Assembly: GCA_002341165.1 (NCBI GenBank)
Contig: DDNL01000051.1
Span: 1 to 5,148 of the forward strand
Direction of reading: 5' to 3'
Length of the DNA stretch: 5,148 nucleotides
From: Shewanellaceae bacterium UBA2521
GTDB lineage: Bacteria > Pseudomonadota > Gammaproteobacteria > Enterobacterales > Shewanellaceae
Numbering within the stretch: the first letter of the stretch is position 1; every line of letters starts with the position of its first letter. Below the pieces are notes generated by a model, which worked only from the letters and a program-made list of their open reading frames with translations, had not been told where the DNA came from and did not search any database. Of the stretch, positions 1 through 4,978 are shown piece by piece. Both the position numbers and the translations under genes were made by a program.

Positions 1-253
1 GTAGAAGCTGAACCTTTATTTTTAGGGGGCTTTTTATGAGCTCTGCGATTGAATCATTTTTCCAGCTACAAATTGAATGTCCATATAGCATTTGATTTTT
101 TAGGTTATACACACCATTTAGGGACTTTCCGTGCCACTTTTTTCTAGGTTTTTATCATTTTTTGAGCGTTTTATGAGAGGTCATTTTTTATTATTTATTG
201 CTACTGTGTTTTGAAAAAGCTTATGAATACAAAGGCTCATTCCGTAAAATATG

Positions 254-304
254 AGTGCGAAAGGTGTGATCGTTTCAAAAAAGAACCATCACACCTTTCG
301 CACT
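254..304. repeat. Perfect 17-bp inverted repeat (hairpin)
   Basis: Arms at 254-270 and 288-304 are perfect reverse complements over 17 bp. After one C:C mismatch (271/287) three more pairs (272-274 with 284-286) continue inward, leaving a short A-rich loop. The arms are about half GC, much richer than the flanks. No T-run follows on either side, so it is not a normal intrinsic terminator. Candidates are a protein-binding palindrome, a cruciform or single-strand initiation structure, a transfer-origin-like hairpin used in trans, or a structured RNA. No relaxase gene or recognisable nic consensus supports the transfer-origin idea. Confidence 0.8.
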
Positions 305-468
305 TCTTAAAATCACATCCGTGCCACGTTGTTTTAGATAGGTGATCAGCAAAAAGTGGCACGGATCAGATCAAAAATTTAAAGAAAAGCATTTCAGAAA
401 AAAGAGATCTGGAATTTATCTTTAATTTATGATGAAGATAACTCACAGATATTGCATAGTTTATTCAT

Positions 469-513
469 AAAGTAGAAGAAAAATAGGAGCTGTAAGTTTT
501 ATTTTTCTACTTT
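469..513. repeat. Imperfect AT-rich hairpin
   Basis: Bases 469-484 and 501-513 are complementary over 13 pairs when three bases of the left arm are bulged out. The loop is about 16 bases and contains AGGAGCTGT. There is no T-run after it. It may be a structural element of a transcript ending at the 670-693 terminator, or chance pairing in AT-rich DNA. Confidence 0.35.
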
Positions 514-669
514 CAAAAAATCCCCACACCTTCATGCAAATCAAGGGTATAAAAAATAGAAAAAAAGAGCTGTTTTAGTTCGTTTTTAAAGCAAAAATAG
601 GCTGGATGCACAAAAAAGTGGCACGGATTTTTTTTGAAAAATTCAGAGATGTTAAATTAAAAACCCAGT

Positions 670-693
670 GCCCTTTTATTAAGGGCTTTTTTT
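670..693 (+). terminator. Rho-independent terminator
   Basis: A 6-bp stem (GCCCTT at 670-675 with AAGGGC at 681-686), a 5-base loop and seven consecutive T (687-693) make a standard intrinsic terminator for plus-strand transcription. On the other strand the tail is interrupted, so it mainly acts rightward. No protein-coding gene ends directly upstream. It therefore either ends an untranslated RNA from the 1-660 region or stops read-through into the recombinase operon. If the molecule is circular, that read-through could come from the initiator gene. Confidence 0.75.
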
Positions 694-709
694 CTATAGA
701 ATTCAAAGA

Positions 710-723
710 GCAATTTAAATTGC
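710..723. repeat. 14-bp perfect palindrome GCAATTTAAATTGC
   Basis: This is a perfect self-complementary 14-mer, 17 bases after the terminator T-run and about 220 bases upstream of the recombinase operon. It could be a regulator site. It is AT-rich apart from its ends, so chance is possible. Confidence 0.45.
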
Positions 724-895
724 ACAAGCGAAGTTAAATGTAAAAAAAGTTATGCCCTTGTGAAGTATTCTAACCACACCCCTCGCTATGATTTTTACAA
801 ATCTTAGCCTCTTGTTGGTTCATCTCTTTGATTTAATTACAGTTCATCATTTTTGTTTTTGTGTTCCATTCTTTAAATTCATTCATTTTTAGGGT

Positions 896-913
896 TATTT
901 TGATATCAAAATA
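896..913. promoter_or_regulatory. 18-bp perfect palindrome, candidate operator of the recombinase operon
   Basis: Bases 896-904 and 905-913 are exact reverse complements, with centre TTTTGATATCAAAA. The palindrome ends 13 bases before the AAGGAG ribosome binding site and 27 bases before the first recombinase start. A symmetric site at this position is typical of an operator for a dimeric regulator, or of a recombinase dimer controlling its own operon. I could not identify a confident -35/-10 pair around it, so regulation is inference. Confidence 0.5.
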
Positions 914-926
914 CACCGAAGAATTT

Positions 927-932
927 AAGGAG
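927..932 (+). promoter_or_regulatory. Ribosome binding site of the first recombinase
   Basis: AAGGAG lies 8 bases before the ATG at 941. It fixes this ATG as the start, over the overlapping 84-codon frame that begins at 861. Confidence 0.85.
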
Positions 933-940
933 TTTTACTC

Positions 941-2056
941 ATGCCTTTTCGTATTTTATCTGAAGCCACAATGGCTCAAATTAAGCTCAAAAAAGAAGAG
1001 ACTTGTTATTATGACAAGAGCTTTAGGTCGTTTTTTGTGCGTTCTTACGTTTCTGGTCGATGTACTTTTAATGTGCGTTTACAACATCAAAATATACGTC
1101 AATCTCACTGTTTAGGTGATGCTGATAACATGACTTTAGAGCAAGCCAAACAAGCTGCTCAAGATTGGTTGAATCAGCATGAATTATTGAGAAAACCTGA
1201 AACCAATTCACTCAGTTTGCATGATTTTTCGAGTCAATTTTTTACCGAATATAAAAGGCGGTGGAAGCCTAGTACTTTTAAAAACTGCTTGTCGGGTTAT
1301 CATCAGTATATTGAGCCTAAATTAGGTCATTTGTTACTACAAGATATCGAAAGAAAACATGTTGAACAATGGTTTTATGGCTTATCGCATCGAAAGGGTA
1401 TAGCCAATCGTTTATTACCTGTTTTATCGGTGATGATGCAACATGCTGGACATCATGGTTATCGTTCAATGGAGATAAATCCATGTAAAAACTTTAAACG
1501 CTACCCTTCACAGAATCGGCCACAGTTTCTTAACGAAAATGAACTAACCAAGCTTGGTGTTTATTTAGATAAACATGAAGGTATGTATCCTCATGAAGTG
1601 GCTTTGATTCGGTTATTGGTGCTGACAGGCGCACGGACGAATGAGATTAAATCTTTGGAATGGTCCTTCTATAAAGAAGGACACCTTTATTTGAAAGACA
1701 GTAAAACAGGTGCCAAAACGATTTTTTTATCTGATGCAGCGAGAGCTATTTTAAATCAATTACCTCAAGCTGAAGTATTCGTTTTTCCTGAGTTGATGCA
1801 ACATCCTCAGCGGTTAAAGAAGTTTTGGTCTGTGTTGCGTCAAGACCTTAAATTGTCTAGATTACGACTCCATGATTTAAGGCATACCTATGCCAGTATG
1901 GCCTTAAAACATGGTTGTCCTTTGTTGGTACTCAGTCGTTTGTTAGGTCATGCTTGTACCGAAACCACCTTGATTTATGCTCATTTTCAAAACTCTGATA
2001 TACACAAACATGCCAACGCTGTCGGTCAAACTTTAATGGAGAGCTGTGAACTATGA
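941..2056 (+). CDS. Tyrosine recombinase / integrase, first of a tandem pair
   Basis: This 371-residue protein is a site-specific DNA recombinase of the phage-integrase (tyrosine recombinase) family. It cuts and rejoins DNA through a covalent phosphotyrosine link. An N-terminal arm-type DNA-binding region spans about residues 5-85, a core-binding (SAM-like) domain about 90-180, and the catalytic domain about 195-360. The catalytic set is complete: R232 in LTGARTNEI, K255 in DSKTG, H311 and R314 in HDLRHT, H337 in LLGH, and nucleophile Y346 in LIYAH. The start is chosen for its strong ribosome binding site. The stop overlaps the next gene by four bases (ATGA), so the two are co-translated. The catalytic domain is clearly paralogous to that of the second protein. 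The family call is firm; the substrate site and biological role (integration, resolution, inversion) are not shown by the sequence. Confidence 0.93.
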   Translation: MPFRILSEATMAQIKLKKEETCYYDKSFRSFFVRSYVSGRCTFNVRLQHQNIRQSHCLGDADNMTLEQAKQAAQDWLNQHELLRKPETNSLSLHDFSSQFFTEYKRRWKPSTFKNCLSGYHQYIEPKLGHLLLQDIERKHVEQWFYGLSHRKGIANRLLPVLSVMMQHAGHHGYRSMEINPCKNFKRYPSQNRPQFLNENELTKLGVYLDKHEGMYPHEVALIRLLVLTGARTNEIKSLEWSFYKEGHLYLKDSKTGAKTIFLSDAARAILNQLPQAEVFVFPELMQHPQRLKKFWSVLRQDLKLSRLRLHDLRHTYASMALKHGCPLLVLSRLLGHACTETTLIYAHFQNSDIHKHANAVGQTLMESCEL

Positions 2057-3252
2057 ACCACATCAAATTTACTGAAAAAAGTCTACGCCAGCTCAAGCCC
2101 AAAGCGCAATCTTATACTGTACAGGATTCAAAAGAATCCAGCTTTTTTATCTCTATATCTGCTCAAGGCAAAAAAACATTTTATGTAAAAGTAGATATTG
2201 AAGGTCAGCGTAAAACAAAAAAACTAGGTTTCTATTATGAGCTTTCTATTAGGCAAGCAAGGCAGCAAGCACAAGAGTTAAAACAAGCATGGTTTCTTAC
2301 AAAAGATGACATATCAAGCTCACCAAAATTTGAAGATTTTGTTCAAGGCCCGAGTTTTAAAACGGTCTTATCAAAATATAAACCTTCTACTCAAGCCAGT
2401 ATGCAACGTCATTTAGATAAAGAGCTTATTCCTTTGTTCGGCAAACGTGCTTTGCATCAAATCAAATATCAAGATGTGTTTGCATGGTTTGAAAAGCGCA
2501 GCATACATTATCCAGGCGGTGCCAATCGCATTTTAGATATTTTGATTGTGGTGTTTAAACAAGCTTTATTAGAAAATTATTGCTCTGTAAATCCAGCCGT
2601 AGGCGTTAAGCGCAATCCAACCAAAGACTGTACACGCTTTCTTTCCAGAGAAGAATTAAAACGATTATCTCTTGAGCTAAATAGACGTAAAGGTTTTATC
2701 TATCGTGATGCAAGACAATGCGCCGACATCATTTATTTACTGCTGTTCACGGGTTGTCGCTTATCTGAAATCATCAATATGAAACTTGAAGACATTCAAG
2801 GCAGCAACCTACATTTACGAGACAGTAAAACAGGAGAACGCATTGTACCTTTGAACCAAGCAGCTTTGACCATATTGCGCCCTTATATTGCTGCAAAGCG
2901 CAAAAAGGTGTTTTTAAAAAGTAATCGAAAAATGTATATCAGTGAAGATATACAACATTTTTGGTATCGAGTGAGAAAAAAAGTAAATATAGAAGATGTG
3001 CGTATCCATGACCTGCGTCATACCTTCGCGAGCTACGCCGTGATGCAAGGTTGCCCTTTGCCTATGTTGTCTAAAATCTTAGGCCATAAACGCTTTAGCA
3101 CCACCCTGCGCTATACCCACGTGAGTGATCCTATGGTGATCGAGCAAGCGGAACAAGTCGGAAACCATATGAATGATCTTCTAACTAAATCAAGCTATGA
3201 GAGACATATTGAAGTACTTAAAGCTGAGTTTGGTATAGATATGAGTATTTGA
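2053..3252 (+). CDS. Tyrosine recombinase / integrase, second of a tandem pair
   Basis: This 399-residue tyrosine recombinase has an N-terminal arm DNA-binding domain of the DUF4102-like type (about residues 5-80: FTEKSLRQLKPK at the start, SIRQARQQAQ at the end). A core-binding domain spans about 100-185 and the catalytic domain about 195-375. The catalytic residues are all present: R236 in TGCRLSEI, K259 in DSKTG, H319 and R322 in HDLRHT, H345 in ILGH, and Y354 in LRYTH. A tail of about 25 residues follows the usual family end. The start codon overlaps the stop of the first recombinase, with a GGAG-type ribosome binding site at 2038-2041 inside the upstream gene, so expression is probably coupled. 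Bases 3001-3180, coding the HxxR-to-Tyr part, are about 49% GC (89 of 180) against about 29% in the 120 bases before, a sign of possible mosaic origin. The pair may form a mixed tetramer like XerC/XerD (inference). Confidence 0.93.
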   Translation: MNHIKFTEKSLRQLKPKAQSYTVQDSKESSFFISISAQGKKTFYVKVDIEGQRKTKKLGFYYELSIRQARQQAQELKQAWFLTKDDISSSPKFEDFVQGPSFKTVLSKYKPSTQASMQRHLDKELIPLFGKRALHQIKYQDVFAWFEKRSIHYPGGANRILDILIVVFKQALLENYCSVNPAVGVKRNPTKDCTRFLSREELKRLSLELNRRKGFIYRDARQCADIIYLLLFTGCRLSEIINMKLEDIQGSNLHLRDSKTGERIVPLNQAALTILRPYIAAKRKKVFLKSNRKMYISEDIQHFWYRVRKKVNIEDVRIHDLRHTFASYAVMQGCPLPMLSKILGHKRFSTTLRYTHVSDPMVIEQAEQVGNHMNDLLTKSSYERHIEVLKAEFGIDMSI

Positions 3253-3354
3253 TTTTTTGTGGTTAATGCTTATTAGTCATGATTGATATCAGGCAATCGT
3301 TCAAGACGACAACAACAAGTTGATGATTTGGATGGTTGTCCTGTATTTTTTAAT
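3253..3354. other. Intergenic spacer with a weak hairpin after the recombinase operon
   Basis: This is a short non-coding spacer between the recombinase operon and the replication origin. GACAAC at 3308-3313 can pair with GTTGTC at 3335-3340 across a long loop, and a TATTTTTT tract follows at 3344-3351. It could be a poor intrinsic terminator for the operon, but the 6-bp stem and 21-base loop make this weak. No other gene or motif is evident. Confidence 0.3.
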
Positions 3355-3371
3355 TTATCCACTTATCCACA
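3355..3371 (+). promoter_or_regulatory. Two overlapping DnaA boxes
   Basis: TTATCCACT at 3355-3363 and TTATCCACA at 3363-3371 share one base. The second is an exact match to the strong DnaA consensus and the first differs only at its last base. They lie at the outer edge of the AT-rich region, where DnaA is recruited in iteron plasmids. This implies dependence on host DnaA. Confidence 0.85.
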
Positions 3372-3374
3372 TGC

Positions 3375-3436
3375 TCTATAATCATTATCTATGATCTATA
3401 AGACTATATAATAGATCTATAATCTTATATAAGACT
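3375..3436. repeat. AT-rich DNA unwinding element with three ~21-bp repeats
   Basis: Three consecutive units begin with TCTATAA at 3375, 3395 and 3416 (spacing 20 and 21 bases). The second and third share TCTATAA followed by a TATATAA core and contain GATC just at the junction (3393-3396 and 3414-3417). The tract is extremely AT-rich. It corresponds to the 13-mer-like melting region of iteron origins, where the helicase is loaded. The two-helical-turn periodicity is seen directly; the melting role is inference from position. Confidence 0.75.
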
Positions 3437-3451
3437 CAAAAAAACATTATT

Positions 3452-3464
3452 TATCAATTTATTA
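3452..3464 (+). promoter_or_regulatory. IHF binding-site match
   Basis: TATCAATTTATTA fits the IHF consensus WATCAANNNNTTR at every fixed position. It has an A-rich tract upstream (3438-3444) and sits between the unwinding repeats and the first iteron, where IHF bends DNA in related origins. The consensus is loose in AT-rich DNA, so chance is not excluded. Confidence 0.55.
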
Positions 3465-3475
3465 CGGACTTTAAC

Positions 3476-3607
3476 AACACACTTTATCTTGTTATAAAAC
3501 ACACTTTATCATGTTTAAAAACACTGTTTTCCATGCTATACAACACGTTTCGTCATGTTTTAGAACATTGTTTGTCATGTTTTACAACACGGTTTATCAT
3601 GTTCATT
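3476..3607 (+). repeat. Six 22-bp iterons in perfect tandem
   Basis: Copies start at 3476, 3498, 3520, 3542, 3564 and 3586, each exactly 22 bases apart. The approximate consensus is AACACNNTTTATCATGTTTTA. The AACA start is kept in all six and ATG or TTG in the middle of each; copies 3 and 6 are the most diverged at their 3' ends. Two full helical turns of spacing place every copy on the same DNA face. These are the binding sites for monomers of the initiator encoded just downstream. They also determine incompatibility and copy control through pairing of origins, as known for this plasmid class. Confidence 0.92.
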
Positions 3608-3635
3608 CTTTTTTCCTGTGCATGATTCACTGTAA

Positions 3636-3876
3636 AAGAGGGATTATCATGCTTGGAACATGACAAAGCGTGTCTTAATCTAGGTTATACAATTCGTCAT
3701 ACCTCAAAAAACCCTGTTTATTATGTTTAGAACATGATAAAACGTGTCTTAACCAAGTAATCACATCCCAAAAAACTCTGCTTATCATGTTTAGAACATG
3801 AAAAAATGTGTCTTAACTAAGTCCATATCTATCAAAAAACCCTATTTGTCATGTTTGAAACATGACAAAACGTGTT
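3636..3876. repeat. Four inverted iteron pairs, candidate initiator operators
   Basis: Each unit is an iteron-like sequence meeting a second one head-to-head, with core ATGTT-TAG-AACAT or a close variant. Centres are at 3655, 3729, 3793 and 3857, giving 39-bp units at 3636-3674, 3710-3748, 3774-3812 and 3838-3876. Flanking bases (GTGTCTTAA after the first three units and CAAAAAAC before units 2 and 4, with a close match before unit 3) are repeated too, so the block is a diverged tandem duplication. The first unit is the most degenerate. Rep_3 initiator dimers bind such inverted repeats to repress their own gene. The last unit overlaps the -35 and touches the -10 of the promoter, which fits. 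Having four is unusual. Confidence 0.85.
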
Positions 3877-3881
3877 ACAAT
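3855..3881 (+). promoter_or_regulatory. Promoter of the initiator gene with extended -10
   Basis: TTGAAA (3855-3860), a 15-base spacer and TACAAT (3876-3881) preceded by TGT (3873-3875) give a promoter with an extended -10, which tolerates the short spacer. The fourth inverted iteron pair covers the -35 and spacer and reaches the first base of the -10, so bound initiator would exclude RNA polymerase. Transcription should start near 3888, a few bases before the seventh iteron. This is a prediction from sequence only. Confidence 0.6.
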
Positions 3882-3891
3882 AAAATTTAAC

Positions 3892-3913
3892 AACACCTTT
3901 TATCATGTGTGGG
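3892..3913 (+). repeat. Isolated seventh iteron at the initiator translation start
   Basis: AACACCTTTTATCATGTG matches the iteron consensus over its first 17 or so bases. It lies 284 bases beyond the sixth copy, in the leader of the initiator gene, and ends inside the GGGAG ribosome binding site (3911-3915). Its internal ATG at 3905 opens a reading frame in phase with the initiator but lacks its own ribosome binding site. Confidence 0.65.
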
Positions 3914-3915
3914 AG
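3911..3915 (+). promoter_or_regulatory. Ribosome binding site deciding the initiator start
   Basis: GGGAG is followed after 4 bases by ATG at 3920. The earlier in-frame ATG at 3905 lies upstream of this site, within the seventh iteron, and the ATG at 3932 is too far away. The start at 3920 is therefore preferred. Confidence 0.65.
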
Positions 3916-3919
3916 AGAC

Positions 3920-4978
3920 ATGGTTCATCATATGACAGTACAGGACGCTCAAGTTGTAGAAACTGATGGTATGAAAGATTTACCTGCGGTTTTTATTAAA
4001 GAATCACATAAATTAATTTTTTCTCAGCTTAGACTAACCCCGATTGAACATGATTTATTTGCACTTTTTTTGGCTCGTTTAAATAAAGAGCATTGGGAGT
4101 CATTTCGAACAGGAAAGTCTATTAATGCCCCTGTTTATGTTTTTGCTAATGATGTGTTGTCACAGTGGTTTGATGAAGATGTACAGGGCTTGTATTCCTT
4201 ATTGAAAGAGCCAGCACAACGCTTAATCAATCGCTCGATAGGGATAACAGATGGTGATTCTTTTCAATTCTTATCGTTATTCAAAAAAGTAAAATATAAA
4301 AAGGGTGATCTAACTCTTATACCTAATGATTTACTGATGAATGAGTTCCTAGGTGTGTCACATGGTCATGCCCAAGTTCCACATCAAATTTTTAGAAAGT
4401 TAAAACGGGAATATTCGAAAAGAATTTATACTATTTTGTGCAGGTTTCAATCTGACAAAACAGTGTTGCATGACATATCCATTGATAACCTTCATGCCTA
4501 TTTAGGGTTGCTTGATGTACACGGCAACTTATCTCGAACCAGCTATTCTCGTGTTACAGAGTTAGTAGATAGAATCATTAAACCCGCGATTGAAGAAATC
4601 GATCATCTCGATCCAAATATTACTTTTAATTTTTGTGAAAATAAAAAAACATATGGTTTTGAATTAAAACGTAAAAAAAGAAAAGTCGTCGCCATAAAGT
4701 TTTTATTTTCTTGGTATATTCCTTCTAATAAGAAAGAAAAAAAATTAAGAGAAGATTTACAAGAAGAAAAATCATCTTATCAATTAGCTCTGGAAACCTA
4801 TACGAAGGTTCAATCTATTGAATTGGAATCATCAACAGATCTTGATATCACATCTGCTGAACTACATAACTTAATGGCCAATTCACCTGAGCTACAACAA
4901 AACAACTATAGATTAGAAGAAAGCTTCATGCTTAAATTCTCTAAAGCGATGACGTTTGCTAAGCTAAAAAGCAGTTGA
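3920..4978 (+). CDS. repB: Replication initiator protein, Rep_3 / RepB family
   Basis: This 352-residue initiator (357 if started at 3905) binds the upstream iterons to start theta replication and represses its own promoter. It has two winged-helix domains, about residues 20-140 and 150-260. Family features include LYSLLKEPAQRL near 92-103, the hydrophobic FQFLSLFKKVKYKKGDL run near 115-131, IPNDLL near 134-139, and the helix IFRKLKREYSKRIYTIL near 157-173, followed by a second recognition region with RTSYSRV near 206-212. A basic patch (KRKKRK) near 250-255 could contact DNA. About 90 residues follow, charged and probably partly coiled (KKEKKLREDLQEE), making the protein longer than many Rep_3 initiators of roughly 230-320 residues. 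It lacks the start typical of the Acinetobacter RepM group, so it appears to belong to another branch. The family call is strong; the gene symbol is generic. Confidence 0.9.
   Translation: MVHHMTVQDAQVVETDGMKDLPAVFIKESHKLIFSQLRLTPIEHDLFALFLARLNKEHWESFRTGKSINAPVYVFANDVLSQWFDEDVQGLYSLLKEPAQRLINRSIGITDGDSFQFLSLFKKVKYKKGDLTLIPNDLLMNEFLGVSHGHAQVPHQIFRKLKREYSKRIYTILCRFQSDKTVLHDISIDNLHAYLGLLDVHGNLSRTSYSRVTELVDRIIKPAIEEIDHLDPNITFNFCENKKTYGFELKRKKRKVVAIKFLFSWYIPSNKKEKKLREDLQEEKSSYQLALETYTKVQSIELESSTDLDITSAELHNLMANSPELQQNNYRLEESFMLKFSKAMTFAKLKSS

Larger units (their letters stand above)
127..628. repeat. Four dispersed copies of GTGGCACGGA, two in each orientation
   Basis: The 10-mer GTGGCACGGA occurs on the minus strand at 128-138 and 317-327 and on the plus strand at 356-366 and 618-628. 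Three of the four copies are 11-mers ending in T; the first ends in A (base 127). Copies 1, 3 and 4 have a run of five or six A directly before the motif. Copies 2 and 3 face each other as a perfect 11-bp inverted repeat separated by 28 bases. I did not see the motif elsewhere in the window. Its GC-rich core stands out from the AT-rich surroundings. It may be a binding site for the neighbouring recombinases or for another plasmid or host protein. The identity of the binder is inference. Confidence 0.75.
1..860. other. Non-coding region upstream of the recombinase operon
   Basis: I see no convincing gene here. The stretch is AT-rich and stop-rich on both strands. Reading frames that open with ATG are 13 to 43 codons and lack supporting features, apart from a 19-codon frame at 36-95 preceded by an AGGGGG ribosome-binding-like run at 24-29. 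What it does hold is structure: four copies of a GC-rich 10-mer, two hairpins, a terminator and a palindrome, each listed separately. That density of symmetric elements, next to a recombinase pair and far from the replication origin, suggests a recombination or regulatory locus, or an untranslated RNA, rather than filler. The function is not determined. Confidence 0.6.
3355..3913 (+). other. Plasmid replication origin (oriV), iteron type
   Basis: The order of parts is that of a Rep_3 iteron origin: DnaA boxes (3355-3371), AT-rich unwinding repeats (3375-3436), an IHF consensus match (3452-3464), six 22-bp iterons (3476-3607), four inverted iteron pairs (3636-3876), the initiator promoter and the initiator gene. 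In such plasmids (pSC101, R6K, pPS10 and mini-F are the studied cases) the initiator monomer binds the iterons and, with DnaA and IHF, melts the AT-rich part. The parts here are all read directly from sequence. Activity is inferred from this architecture and from the adjacent initiator gene. Confidence 0.9.

Noticed and set aside
36..95. 19-codon frame with an AGGGGG run six bases upstream
   Set aside because: Too short, no recognisable product, and near the window edge. It could be a leader peptide but nothing else supports it.
254..304. Hairpin as a MOBQ-type transfer origin (GTGCGAAAGG near a palindrome)
   Set aside because: It only loosely resembles the known nic-region consensus, and no relaxase gene is present. 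Kept as one option in the hairpin finding, not as a call.
223..345. 40-codon frame reading like a small C2H2 zinc finger (CERC ... SHLSH)
   Set aside because: The Cys pair and the His pair come from the two arms of the perfect palindrome: one arm reads CERCD and its complement reads SHLSH. The minus strand gives the same pattern. There is no good ribosome binding site, so it is most likely an artefact of the hairpin.
606..737. 43-codon basic frame across the terminator
   Set aside because: It reads through a GTGGCACGGA copy and the intrinsic terminator and has only a weak ribosome binding site.
861..1115. 84-codon frame overlapping the start of the first recombinase
   Set aside because: It lies out of frame over the recombinase start, has no recognisable domain, and the AAGGAG site at 927-932 clearly serves the ATG at 941.
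101..3691. 11-base repeat TAGGTTATACA at 101-111 and 3681-3691 as attachment repeats
   Set aside because: A repeat of this length is expected by chance a few times in 5 kb of AT-rich DNA, and the flanks do not match.
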